A stretch of 46,978 bases of DNA from Bacillota bacterium (lineage in GTDB: Bacteria > Bacillota > Clostridia > Acetivibrionales > DTU013). Location: contig JAEZYU010000009.1 in assembly GCA_023418915.1 (NCBI GenBank), positions 1-46,978 of the forward strand. The letters are read 5' to 3'. Within the stretch, counting starts at the first letter, position 1; the number at the start of each line of letters is the position of its first letter. Shown piece after piece: positions 34,884-44,263 of this stretch. Position numbers and translations under genes: made by a program. Below the pieces are notes generated by a model, which saw nothing but the letters and a program-made list of their open reading frames with translations, did no database searches and had not been told where the DNA came from.

Positions 34884-36230
34884 ATGAGTAACGAGACGGT
34901 TGTGAATTTTGATTATAACGGAATGGTTTCTTCCTCATGCTTATCGGGTGAGGCAAAGCTGCTGATTTATACTGACGGCCTTGCCCTGGACGGTTTGTTT
35001 GACCGGGTATCTGTTGCTTATGCTGATATTAATTCTATAGCACTTGAAAATCATACCGTGCAAATAATTACTAACGGTGAAATAATAGTCATATCACATT
35101 TAGGCCAGTCCTGCGAATGGTTTCACCGCGATCTTCTAGAGGCATATAACAGGAAGGTTTTGTCGTCTTTTTATGTAACCGGAGAACCGGTGCTGGAAAC
35201 CGAGGGACAATACGCCTACGGAGTATTAAATGGAAATGCGAAAATAAGTGTGTTTTCGGACTGCCTTTGTATCCTTTCGCCAAATCTGAGAGCAAGACGC
35301 ATACCGTTTGTGTTTATAAACGGTATAAAAAGAGAAAATTATACGCTGGCGATTACATTGAACACTGACGAAGTCTATTCATTTTCGATGCTGGGTTCGG
35401 ATATAGAACCATTGGAAAGAGCAATCGCTGACCATGTACGAGGGCAAAGAAGTAATGACATTGCCTTTGTTAAGAAGCTGATGCCTTCTCTTGGGTTTGC
35501 GGAAAGTACAAAAGCCGGCGCACTGCTGCGCGAAGGGATTATGGTTCAGTTGAGACAGCTTCCTGTGATGCTGTCGGAAGCTATAGAAGAGAAGGTAAGA
35601 AACAGCAAAATGGGTTCGACATACGAACAGCTAAAAACAATATGTGATTGCGAATGTCGTGCAGTCGGCATTAAAAGCCTGCCGGATGAGGAATTTGAGG
35701 CTTTAAAGTTGATCCGGATCGAAAAGCTTAATGAAAATGCAGAAGCGAATACGAAAGAAGCTGCGGAAGCGGATATGGAAGCGAATACGGATGCAAAAAT
35801 GGGCAGGGCTGCAGAAGTGAATGTGGAAAAGGCTGCTGAATTAACCGCTGAACAGGAAGATGCGCTGCGATGGGCTATCTGGATGGCAATTCCGTCAAAG
35901 GACGGCAAGACGGCAGTGGTGGAATATTCTTTACCGGGTGAGGATGCTGCAACATTTCTGTTCCGGGCAGACCCTGTATGGGAACGTTTCCTGATGCTCC
36001 TGAACCGTGGAATGGAAGCTGCGCAAATGCGGCGGGAAATATTCTCTCTTACGGATGAGGCATTAAAAGAAGAGGTAAACTCAGAGCAGCGTATGGTAAA
36101 AATGAGGACACCGGCTCTTCAAGAGCTGCGCAAACGTTTTATCGGCAGGGTAATTCACCGTTCCGGGGAAAGCTGGAAAAAGTCGCTTATAGAAAAGTTG
36201 GGTGCCATGAACGACAATGGACCATACTGA
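34884..36230 (+). CDS. Unrecognised protein with duplicated beta-rich N-terminal domain
   Basis: 448 residues, no signal peptide or membrane helix, so probably cytoplasmic. I do not recognise the family. Residues ~25-90 and ~118-185 look like two copies of one beta-rich domain (IYTDGLALDG...VISHLG...LLEAYN versus VFSDCLCILS...FSMLGS...ERAIADHV), maybe PH-like. A helical region follows, then a low-complexity, Ala/Glu/Asn-rich segment (~283-330, NENAEANTKEAAEADME) and a helical C-terminus (EYSLPGEDAATFLFRADPVW). AAAGGAGG lies ~8 nt upstream of the ATG. It stands alone between the sigma gene and a broken hydrolase gene. Confidence 0.7.
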   Translation: MSNETVVNFDYNGMVSSSCLSGEAKLLIYTDGLALDGLFDRVSVAYADINSIALENHTVQIITNGEIIVISHLGQSCEWFHRDLLEAYNRKVLSSFYVTGEPVLETEGQYAYGVLNGNAKISVFSDCLCILSPNLRARRIPFVFINGIKRENYTLAITLNTDEVYSFSMLGSDIEPLERAIADHVRGQRSNDIAFVKKLMPSLGFAESTKAGALLREGIMVQLRQLPVMLSEAIEEKVRNSKMGSTYEQLKTICDCECRAVGIKSLPDEEFEALKLIRIEKLNENAEANTKEAAEADMEANTDAKMGRAAEVNVEKAAELTAEQEDALRWAIWMAIPSKDGKTAVVEYSLPGEDAATFLFRADPVWERFLMLLNRGMEAAQMRREIFSLTDEALKEEVNSEQRMVKMRTPALQELRKRFIGRVIHRSGESWKKSLIEKLGAMNDNGPY

Positions 36231-36349
36231 CAAGATGAAGGAAATTATCTATATTAAGATTATTGCAAGTGTAATAGTTGAGAGCTTAAAATTAAGAATT
36301 TACCTACCATTTCTGAGGCGGAATACGAAGTAATATGTGTTATACCTAG

Positions 36350-36373
36350 CCCGACTTGCTTATGCAAGTCGGG
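36350..36373. terminator. Hairpin between convergent genes
   Basis: CCCGACTTGC (36350-36359) pairs perfectly with GCAAGTCGGG (36364-36373), loop TTAT. No T tract follows on either strand. The stop codon of the minus-strand hydrolase gene lies in the loop. Confidence 0.45.
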
Positions 36374-37031
36374 TGATCATCTGGGTATCCATCAGGAACG
36401 GGAGAATGTATTCAATGGAATTTAACACTGCATGCCCGCAATCAGGCAGCATATGGATTCTCGCCGATGGCAGCAGGCGTGAGAGCCTTTGCGCTGATGC
36501 TTTAGTATCAATGATCGAATCGATCTCTCCACCAATAAAGAGAACAGGCATATCAAGCTGCTGCAGTTCTTCATCTGCAAGAACAGGTATGTCTTTTATC
36601 GGATTGTAGTTTTCGAAAATCAGATTCATAAAATACAGTACTTCCTTCGGAATGCTATCCTGGCCGAGAGTTGACGGGTCCACCGATACAGTTTTGCCCG
36701 CCTGCAGCTCCTGCTCAGCTTTAGCGATAAATTGCGGGCGTATTAGGGCTAGGCCGGAGGATGCGACCAGAATAAGCCTTGAGACCCGTTCAGGGTAAGC
36801 TGTGGCAAATTTTAAAGCCATCCAGCCGCCCAGTGAGTTGCCGGCTAAAGCGGTCTTTTCAAGGTTCAGGACATCAAGGACCTCCTTCATCCAGAGCGCA
36901 AAGGCATCTGAGTTAAGGTCAGGTCTGTACTCCTCGCTGTTTCCGGCTTCACCGATGATGTCGACGGCATAGACCCTGTAATTATTGGAAAGCGCCATGA
37001 TCTCGTGTCTAAGTGTCGTGCCAGGCACCAT
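36360..37031 (-). pseudogene. Alpha/beta hydrolase lacking its N-terminus
   Basis: The frame covers the family from the strand YRVYAVDIIG onward: nucleophile elbow GNSLGG (Ser), acid region FIGGEID, and His in LPDCGHAV. Missing is the first ~60 residues, including the HG oxyanion segment. The frame's first residues (MVPGTTLRH) are translated from the repeat at 37005-37029, and no ribosome site precedes them. The break coincides with the repeat, so this gene was truncated by repeat-associated rearrangement. Confidence 0.75.
37005..37029 (+). repeat. REP-like repeat copy 10 (truncated, at gene junction)
   Basis: 25 bp of the consensus: the first five tail bases are lost. The hydrolase fragment joins directly at the tail side, the transporter fragment at the head side. 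Confidence 0.92.
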
Positions 37032-37033
37032 AA

Positions 37034-37804
37034 TTGGAATACCAACCGATCTTCAGAGAAATATTAAACAATGAAAAGTTCGGATGGTTCTATCTGTTGT
37101 CGGCGTTTGCTATTCTATGTCTTTCGGTATATCTGATTTTCAGCAAGTATGGAAATATCAGACTCGGGAGGGATGAGGACCGCCCTGCTTATTCGAAAAT
37201 TTCCTGGTTTGCCATGCTATTCAGTGCTGGTATGGGAATAGGGTTAGTGTTTTGGAGCGTAGCAGAGCCTTTGCAGCACTATATAAATCCACCGTCTGAT
37301 ATTGTAGCCGGTTCAATCGAAGCAGCACGCATGGCAATGAGATACTCCTTTTTTCACTGGGGACTGCATCCATGGGCTATTTATACATTGATAGGGCTAT
37401 GTCTTGTGTATTTTAATTTCAGGAAAGGATCCAAAGGCTTAATCAGCTCAATCTTCTTCCCATTGCTGCAGGATAAGGTGAGGGGTCCTATAGGAAAGCT
37501 TATTGACATACTTGCCAACATAGCAACTGCCTTTGGGATCGCTACATCATTGGGATCAGGAGCACTTCAGGTAAATGGCGGACTGCACGAGGTGCTCAAT
37601 ATAACTAATGGAATCAGAGTTCAGATAGCTATAATTGCTGTTGTGACAGTTTTATACCTAATTTCAGCAACAACGGGATTGGACAAAGGCATAAAAATAT
37701 TGAGCAACCTGAATATTGCAGGAGATGACATAAATGACAACGATGCAGAAGTAGAAGCAAGAACCGTAATGACTGCTTTTAACATATCAGTATTTATTGT
37801 ATAA
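37034..37804 (+). pseudogene. BCCT (betaine/carnitine/choline) transporter fragment
   Basis: 256 residues against the usual ~500. It begins at FGWFYLLSAFAILCLSVYLI (normally the second helix), contains the family motif GMGIGLVFWSVAEPL and IATAFGIATSLGSGAL, then after SATTGLDKGIKILSNLNI jumps to a hydrophilic end (DDINDNDAEVEARTVM). The first helix and the second half are thus lost; there is no start codon with ribosome site, only a TTG right after the repeat. Intact relatives import compatible solutes. Not functional, I infer. Confidence 0.8.
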
Positions 37805-37846
37805 TATTAATAAAATGCTCTGTTTTTATGAGGTGAGTAGCTGATC

Positions 37847-38761
37847 ATGCGCCCTGAATCAATTGAATTTAGCAATGGAATGCCGGTAAATGCATTTGTA
37901 AGATCCGTTCAGCAGTATCCTTACCACTGGCATGATACAATAGAAATCTTGCAGATCCTGAAAGGTACTGTCAGTATCTGCCTTGGAGATCATCATGTTA
38001 TGCTTCATGAGAATGATATAGCAGTAATTAATGTGAATGAGCTTCACCGTATGACTGGCGAAGGAGAAAATGAGATACTTTTCATTCATATTGACTCCGA
38101 ATTCTGTCGTCAGGTCCTGCCGAACCGCTACATGTTCATCTATTGCTGTTCAGCATATCACGAAGAGAGGGCACCTGAAAAATATGATGTTATGAAGGAA
38201 TACATCGCACGGCTGGTAGGTATGCTGGGCGATGGCACGTATAGCATCGTTCAGGACAATGTGAATAAGTTTCTGAAGGAAATGCTGATCTATACTGCGT
38301 ACAGCTTTGATTTTCTGCGCTGGGGATATGGTACAGAACCATTTGACGAAAAACGTGTGGCACGTCTCAGACAGATGGCGGAGCACGCAAGCAGTGATTC
38401 GGAGGTCCGTCTTGGGTTGACGGGTCTTGCCGCTGAACTGCATATCAGCGTTCAGCACTTGAGCAGCGACATCAAGGAAAAGTTCGGGGTGTCGTTTCAG
38501 GAGTTATTGTGCTATAGCCGTTGTGAACATGCAGCACGTCTGCTGATTGGTACCGACAGACGAATTGTAGAGATTTCGGAGGACTGTGGATTTTCTGATA
38601 CTAAATATCTCATCAAATATTTTCGATATTTCTTTCACTGTACTCCGTCTGAATTCCGAAAGGCTTATCGATCTGACAGTAAAACTCTTGCCAGTCAAGC
38701 ATTGTACATGGACATTCCATTTGAACGTGCTATCAGCGGTCTGTCAACAGGCAGTGCCTGA
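37847..38761 (+). CDS. AraC-family transcriptional regulator
   Basis: 304 residues. A cupin-like N-terminal sensing domain (YPYHWHDTIEILQILKG; VINVNELHRM) precedes two C-terminal helix-turn-helices (GLAAELHISVQHLSSDIKEK; IVEISEDCGFSDTKYLIKYF) ending in CTPSEFRKAY, the AraC signature. It likely senses a small molecule, often a sugar, and activates transport or catabolic genes. GAGGTG is ~11 nt before the ATG and a TATAAT box lies at ~37800. Its target is not evident; the surface protein gene downstream is a candidate. Confidence 0.88.
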   Translation: MRPESIEFSNGMPVNAFVRSVQQYPYHWHDTIEILQILKGTVSICLGDHHVMLHENDIAVINVNELHRMTGEGENEILFIHIDSEFCRQVLPNRYMFIYCCSAYHEERAPEKYDVMKEYIARLVGMLGDGTYSIVQDNVNKFLKEMLIYTAYSFDFLRWGYGTEPFDEKRVARLRQMAEHASSDSEVRLGLTGLAAELHISVQHLSSDIKEKFGVSFQELLCYSRCEHAARLLIGTDRRIVEISEDCGFSDTKYLIKYFRYFFHCTPSEFRKAYRSDSKTLASQALYMDIPFERAISGLSTGSA

Positions 38762-39091
38762 ATACAGTAAAACGAGGCGGCAGATGTTACCCTGCCCAGG
38801 ATGCAAAGACAAGCAGCAAACCTTGCTTGCAACCAGCCTCGTTGAAACACTACATTATCACAGAATATACTTAGAATATTTTATGACTTGTTTAGAAAAT
38901 TTTTTACATTCGAAAAGTTATCTTTGAACGATGCGTTTAACAGCATCAAGTCTATTTATTTTCGCAAAAAATGACAAAATTTTTTCATACCTTAAAAATG
39001 TCAATGCGCCGCTGTTAGATCCTATATACAATAGGTCTGTTATCTAATGCTGGTTTTTGTACAACAAAAAATATTACCGGAGGATTTAACA
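38762..39091 (+). other. Intergenic region with structured element and upstream region of SLH protein 2
   Basis: No gene. 38771-38843 folds as a three-way junction (see next entry). 38921-38937 is a 17-nt sequence also found at 34776-34792. The rest is A+T rich and ends in the ribosome site CGGAGGA for GTG 39092. Confidence 0.6.
38771..38843 (+). ncRNA. Candidate structured RNA (three-way junction)
   Basis: Closing stem AACGAGGC (38771-38778) with GCCTCGTT (38836-38843); hairpin GGCAG/CTGCC (38779-38783, 38792-38796) with 8-nt loop; hairpin CAAGCA/TGCTTG (38810-38815, 38824-38829) with 8-nt loop; junction strand CAGGATGCAAAGA. It looks like an aptamer but matches no riboswitch class I know. 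No T tract follows. Confidence 0.35.
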
Positions 39092-42000
39092 GTGAGAAGC
39101 ATATTAAGAAAAATGACAGCCATGTTTATTACACTATGTCTGGCGGCATGCATCACAGGCATCCCCGTATCAGCATACGGAATAAAATCTGACGAGGAGA
39201 TTATATCTGCCGCTGGCAAAGGATCTCTGGATATCAGCATTGCGGGGGATATCAGCATTAAGGCTGCAGTGGGCAATCTAATGTTGTCGGAGGCCGGAAC
39301 TACGGGCAGTTCTGTTGAATGGAGCCCTGGCACTCCGAAGGACGCAGATGGAGGCAAAGCAGGTGAAGAAGGCGAAGACTGGATACTGATGATGAACGGA
39401 ATGGATTCGGAGATAATCTGGATCGGTGAAGGCACCGAAGAGGATCCCTACGAAGTATCGTCGGCGGAGCACTTTGAAGCTATTCCGGAAATGGGTCTGG
39501 ATGCCCATTATATTCAAACGGCTGAGAATATCGATCTGTCTGCCTCCTCCAACTGGAAGCCGATCGGTGATGGAACTGCTCCATTCACGGGCACGTATAA
39601 CGGAGGCGGTTGGACTATATCAAATCTTGCAATCAATGATGGTACCCTGGAGCATGTGGGACTTTTCGGGCTTTTGGGAGAGGGCGGCAGGCTGGAGGAT
39701 ATAAATTTAAAAAATGTTTCCATAATCTCCACAAAAGATGCTCAATGGCAAGAAGTAGGACGAGACTGGAAATACAATGGGATTGCCCATGTGGGAGGTT
39801 TGGCCGGCACCATCGACAGGGGGATCGTAACCGGCTGCAGCAGCGTAGGCAGTGTGACCGCCGGAACCGCTGCCAGAGTTGGCGGCCTGGCTGGTGTTAA
39901 TGCATATGATTATACAGCGGGAACAATTACCGACTGCAGCAGTGAAGGAACAGTTACCGGCGGGGATGATGCCATGGCCGGCGGGCTGGTTGGTTATAAC
40001 ATGGGCACAGCTTCCGGTTTTGGAGTTATCGACCGTAGTTGGAGCGGTGCCACAGTAACCGGAGGCAACTCAGTAAATGGTACTTTTGATTCTCAAAGCT
40101 GCGCAGGAGGATTGGTGGGAAAAAATGACGGGACGCTCAGAGGAAACCATAGCACCGGCAATGTCAGTGGAGGAATAGATGCAAATATCGGTGGGATGGT
40201 TGGTATTCATTCAGGGAATAGTGTTACCGAATTCAAGGACAGTTCCAGTACCGGCAAGCTCACAGGCGGAGCTGGAGCTATGGTAGGAGCATTGATTGGA
40301 AAAATATTTGGCGGTGACATAACATTAAACAGCATTGATATCACCACCCCAGCTGCCAAGCTGAGCTATAAAACCGGAGAAGCCCTTGACATCGAAGGGC
40401 TGGTGGTCACGGGACAATACAGCAACAACAACACTGCTGTTTTGCCAATCAACAGATACCACATAGATGGTTTTGACAGCAGTGAACCGGTACAAGGACA
40501 GGTTTTGACCATCGACTTTGATGGCAAGACAACTACCTATTCCATTGATATAGAGCCCTTTGTCTGGCCTGGGACAGGAAGCGGCACAGCTGCTGACCCT
40601 TATAAGGTGGCAACGGCAGAGCAGCTTGATGCAGTGCGTTATTATGTCAATGATGACACAGTGTATTTTGAACAGACAGATAATATCGATCTGTCCGGAT
40701 TTGACAACTGGCTGCCCATAGGGGATGAATTCACTGGATTATTTGACGGCACATATGATGGTAAAGGCTATATCATATCAAACCTGAAGATATACAGGAA
40801 TTCCATATCTGAAATAGGGCTGTTCTGCGGACTTATGTACAATGCGGAAATAAAAAATATTTATCTTATGGACGTCGATGTTGAGAATTATCTGACCGGT
40901 GATTATGCTTTTGCCGGAAGTTTGGTCGGCTACAATAATTATGGAACTGTAAGAAACTGCGGTGTTGTCAGCGGAAGTATAAGAAGTGCGGGCAGAGCAG
41001 GCGGATTGCTTGGCTATAATGACGGTACTGTCATTGACAGCTTCAGCATGGCAGCTGTTTGTGGCGGAGACGATGAATATACAGGCGGTCTTATCGGCTA
41101 TAGCGGCGGTGATGTTGCAAACTGCTACAGTACGGGCGATGTCACCGGCGGTAATGATGCTTCAGTAGGGGGCCTGATCGGCTATAGCGCCGGGAATGTC
41201 AACTGTTGTTACAGTACAGGGACAGTGTCAGGAGGAGCCCGATCAGCGGTGGGAGGTCTTGTTGGCCTCAATACTGATTCTTTAGAAAACAGCTATAGTA
41301 CCGGAAATGCAGAGGCAGAAGGCGACCAGTCGTCAGTTGGCGGGCTTGTTGGAGCCAATGGTGTAAATATATCTCCTCATGATCAGTATCCGGGTGCTAT
41401 TACCAACTGTTACAGTATCGGTACACCAACCGGAACATCTGGTGCTATATCCGGAGGCTTGGTTGGAGCACAAAATTTTGGATCCATAACGAACAGCTAT
41501 TACGACAGGGAAACTGCAGGGCAGGCCGATACAAATGGCACACCCAAAAGCACTGCTGAGATGAGGCATCAGGCGATCTATGAAGGCTGGAACTTTGGCG
41601 GGGTATGGCTTGTCGAGGAAGGGCAGGACTATCCCGTGCTGGACTGGCAGATTAGCTTTGCCGGCGGCGACGGTTCAACAGAGGCACCTTATGAAGTAGC
41701 AACGGCAATGCAACTTAACAAATTACGAAGTTATCTGAATAATGGAGATGTATTCTTTATACAGACAGCTGACATCGACTTATCAGGCTATGCAAACTGG
41801 GCACCCATCGGCTATGATTATAATAACGCCTTTACCGGGACATTCGATGGCGGCGGGAAGACCATATCCAATCTCACTATAAACGATGACACACTTGAAG
41901 CTGTCGGGCTATTTGGGTACGTAAGAGGCAACAGTATTATTAAAAATGTCAGGCTGGAGAATGTGGAGGTGATATCCTCCAACGAGAACGGCTGGGCATA

Positions 42001-44230
42001 TGTCGGCGGCCTTGCAGGCAACTTCGCCACATGGGAGGGCATTATTGAGTACTGCAGCGTCCAGGGTCGCATAATGGGTGCAAACTCAGCTCAAATCGGC
42101 GGTCTGGCAGGCATGAGCAATGGGAGTATCAGGCGCTGCTTCACCAGCGGAACTGTGGAGGGAACAGATAACGTATACTGCATTGGTGGTATTGTGGGAT
42201 TTCTATATGGCTCTGCAGAAAGCTGTTACAGCACAGCTGATGTGCGTGTGGGTGACAGTACTGCAGAAGGTGATATTGACACGTATATAGGCGGGCTGAT
42301 CGGCACGTGCGGTGAAATTATAAATTGCTACAGTACTGGAAGCGTTGCTGCGGGCAGTGTAATGGGCACGGAAAATGGAATATCAGCAGGTGGTTTGGTA
42401 GGCGGCAATGCAGACCTTATAGCCGGCAGCTACAGTACCGGCAGCGTAACCGGCGGCACAGGCTCAATCCTGGGCGGCCTGGTGGGCGTGAATAGCAGCG
42501 GCATCATTACTGACTGTTATTACCTTGATACGGCGGCAGATTCTTCGGCAGGCGGAACCGCCGGCACCGCTACCGCAATGAAGCATGCTGATACATATGA
42601 AAACTGGGATTTTACAGAGGACTGGAGAATCGTAGAGGATGTTACCTATCCTATTTTAATATGGCAAAGCCTGACGGCAGATGAGTGTATAATCGAGGAT
42701 TGGGAAGCTCTTAACTGGGATGCTGTCAAAGGTGAAAACAGTACAGAAAGCAGCGTGATAACAGGGCTTTTCCTTCTGACAGCCGGTGCCAATGGTACTG
42801 CTATTAGCTGGAGCTCCAATGACCCAGATGTCATCGCAGTTAACGGTACGGTTACCAGACCAAGCTATAGTCATGGAAACAAGACGGTTACCCTGACAGC
42901 AGTTATCAGCAAAGACGGGGGAACAGAGCGGACGAAGGACTTTATTCTGACCGTTAAAGCTAAAGCATCATCCGGCGGCAGCAATACCGGAGGGAATGGC
43001 GGCGGAATGCCTACACCACCACCTGAGCCTGATTCAACCATAGACTCAAACGGAAACATAGTCACAGCACCGGAACTTGATCCAGATAAAGGGGTTGCAG
43101 CAGCAAATACAGATATATCCATTATAAATACAGCATTTGAAAAAGCTGTGCAGAATGCTGATGGAAAAAGGAGAATTGAGATCTCTGTACCTGAAGTGGA
43201 TGGTGCAACAGGGTATGAATGCAACTTACCGGCAAGCATACTTACTTCAGAGCCTGACAAGCAGCTTGTAATAAAAACTAACGTAGCAGCGGTAACGCTT
43301 CCTGGCAGCATGCTTTCGCAAGTGGCTGCAGCAGGTGCCGAAAATGTATCGCTTAGTATTGCTCCGGCAGACATTGCGGTTATAGATAATGATGAAATAA
43401 GGAGTTTGATCGGAGGCAGAACAGTAATACAGTTGAACCTGTCCGTAGACGGTAATCCGCTTGCATGGAGAAATGAGGATGCCCCTGTGCAGGTAAGTAT
43501 TCCATATGCTCCGACGGAAGCAGAATTAGCTGATCCTGAGTTTATTGTAGTATGGTACATTGACGGTAATGGCGAGGTGGTTTCAGTGCCTAATGGCAAA
43601 TATGACCCCGAAACAGGGAACGTGACCTTCAGCACTACTCATTTCAGCCGCTTTGCGATCGCTTATGTACATAAGACCTTTAGCGATTTGGACAGCGTTG
43701 GATGGGCAAGAAAACCTATTGAGGCAATGGCTTCAAGGGGCATCATAACCGGTACAGGAAATAATACATTCTCGCCTGCTGCAAATATTACAAAAGCAGA
43801 TTACTTAGTGCTGCTCGTTAAAACACTTGGACTCACTACGGAATTTGACAGTAATTTTGATGATATAAAGCCTGGACGCTACTATTACGAAGCTGTTGGT
43901 ATCGCTAAAAAGCTTGGTATTGTTTATGACAGCGGGGATAATCTGTTTAATCCCCGAGAAAGTATTTCTCGACAGGACATGATGGTGATGACTGCAAGGG
44001 CACTTGAAATAAGCAAAGGACTAAAAACGGAGGGAGACCCTGCTCTGCTCGATGAATTTGATGACAAAGGCGACATTGACGACGCTGCTCTGAGAAGCAT
44101 AGCCGTCCTGGTCAGGAAAGGCCTGATAGCCGGCTCCGGGAACAAGTTAAGGCCCCGGGCCGATGCAACAAGAGCTGAAACAGCTGTATTTCTATTTAGG
44201 TGCCAGGCACGACACTTAGACACTTATTAA
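39092..44230 (+). CDS. Giant GLUG-repeat surface protein with Ig-like domains and SLH anchor
   Basis: 1712 residues; GTG 39092 follows CGGAGGA and starts a signal peptide (MRSILRKMTAMF, core, cleavage near VSA-YG). Layout: ~107-410 GLUG repeats; ~410-490 Big_3-like domain (KLSYKTGEALDIEGLVVTG); ~493-850 and ~857-1190 further GLUG blocks, each opening with an AxxLxxVRYYVND/LRSYLNN segment; ~1193-1290 an atrophied Ig-like domain (ISWSSNDPDVIAVNGTVT); Gly/Pro linker; ~1330-1525 a domain similar to that before the SLH part of the first giant protein; ~1528-1710 three SLH domains (TFSDLDSVGWARKPIEAMA). Exported and wall-attached, perhaps an adhesin. The last residues (CQARHLDTY) are encoded by the repeat at 44199, replacing the end of SLH 3. 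Confidence 0.9.
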   Translation: MRSILRKMTAMFITLCLAACITGIPVSAYGIKSDEEIISAAGKGSLDISIAGDISIKAAVGNLMLSEAGTTGSSVEWSPGTPKDADGGKAGEEGEDWILMMNGMDSEIIWIGEGTEEDPYEVSSAEHFEAIPEMGLDAHYIQTAENIDLSASSNWKPIGDGTAPFTGTYNGGGWTISNLAINDGTLEHVGLFGLLGEGGRLEDINLKNVSIISTKDAQWQEVGRDWKYNGIAHVGGLAGTIDRGIVTGCSSVGSVTAGTAARVGGLAGVNAYDYTAGTITDCSSEGTVTGGDDAMAGGLVGYNMGTASGFGVIDRSWSGATVTGGNSVNGTFDSQSCAGGLVGKNDGTLRGNHSTGNVSGGIDANIGGMVGIHSGNSVTEFKDSSSTGKLTGGAGAMVGALIGKIFGGDITLNSIDITTPAAKLSYKTGEALDIEGLVVTGQYSNNNTAVLPINRYHIDGFDSSEPVQGQVLTIDFDGKTTTYSIDIEPFVWPGTGSGTAADPYKVATAEQLDAVRYYVNDDTVYFEQTDNIDLSGFDNWLPIGDEFTGLFDGTYDGKGYIISNLKIYRNSISEIGLFCGLMYNAEIKNIYLMDVDVENYLTGDYAFAGSLVGYNNYGTVRNCGVVSGSIRSAGRAGGLLGYNDGTVIDSFSMAAVCGGDDEYTGGLIGYSGGDVANCYSTGDVTGGNDASVGGLIGYSAGNVNCCYSTGTVSGGARSAVGGLVGLNTDSLENSYSTGNAEAEGDQSSVGGLVGANGVNISPHDQYPGAITNCYSIGTPTGTSGAISGGLVGAQNFGSITNSYYDRETAGQADTNGTPKSTAEMRHQAIYEGWNFGGVWLVEEGQDYPVLDWQISFAGGDGSTEAPYEVATAMQLNKLRSYLNNGDVFFIQTADIDLSGYANWAPIGYDYNNAFTGTFDGGGKTISNLTINDDTLEAVGLFGYVRGNSIIKNVRLENVEVISSNENGWAYVGGLAGNFATWEGIIEYCSVQGRIMGANSAQIGGLAGMSNGSIRRCFTSGTVEGTDNVYCIGGIVGFLYGSAESCYSTADVRVGDSTAEGDIDTYIGGLIGTCGEIINCYSTGSVAAGSVMGTENGISAGGLVGGNADLIAGSYSTGSVTGGTGSILGGLVGVNSSGIITDCYYLDTAADSSAGGTAGTATAMKHADTYENWDFTEDWRIVEDVTYPILIWQSLTADECIIEDWEALNWDAVKGENSTESSVITGLFLLTAGANGTAISWSSNDPDVIAVNGTVTRPSYSHGNKTVTLTAVISKDGGTERTKDFILTVKAKASSGGSNTGGNGGGMPTPPPEPDSTIDSNGNIVTAPELDPDKGVAAANTDISIINTAFEKAVQNADGKRRIEISVPEVDGATGYECNLPASILTSEPDKQLVIKTNVAAVTLPGSMLSQVAAAGAENVSLSIAPADIAVIDNDEIRSLIGGRTVIQLNLSVDGNPLAWRNEDAPVQVSIPYAPTEAELADPEFIVVWYIDGNGEVVSVPNGKYDPETGNVTFSTTHFSRFAIAYVHKTFSDLDSVGWARKPIEAMASRGIITGTGNNTFSPAANITKADYLVLLVKTLGLTTEFDSNFDDIKPGRYYYEAVGIAKKLGIVYDSGDNLFNPRESISRQDMMVMTARALEISKGLKTEGDPALLDEFDDKGDIDDAALRSIAVLVRKGLIAGSGNKLRPRADATRAETAVFLFRCQARHLDTY
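44199..44228 (-). repeat. REP-like repeat copy 11
   Basis: Head toward the surface protein gene, translated as ARHLDTY; the TAA stop begins at its last base. Central head base is of the T type when read tail-to-head. Confidence 0.97.
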
Positions 44231-44235
44231 AAAAA

Positions 44236-44263
44236 TCCTTCCGGATACCGGAAGGATTTTTTT
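44236..44263 (+). terminator. Bidirectional terminator between SLH protein 2 and PEPCK
   Basis: TCCTTCCGG (44236-44244) pairs with CCGGAAGGA (44248-44256), loop ATA, followed by seven T; on the minus strand the preceding A run gives a T tract too. The arms match the TCCTNCYGG pattern of the RAYT leader hairpin, but the loop is 3 nt, not 19. Confidence 0.88.

Noticed and set aside
36360..37031. Intact alpha/beta hydrolase starting in the repeat
   Set aside because: The N-terminal oxyanion segment is missing and no ribosome site precedes the ATG.
38771..38843. Cyclic-di-GMP-I (GEMM) riboswitch
   Set aside because: Only GATGCAAAG resembles the class; the A-rich loop, tetraloop receptor and helix order are absent.
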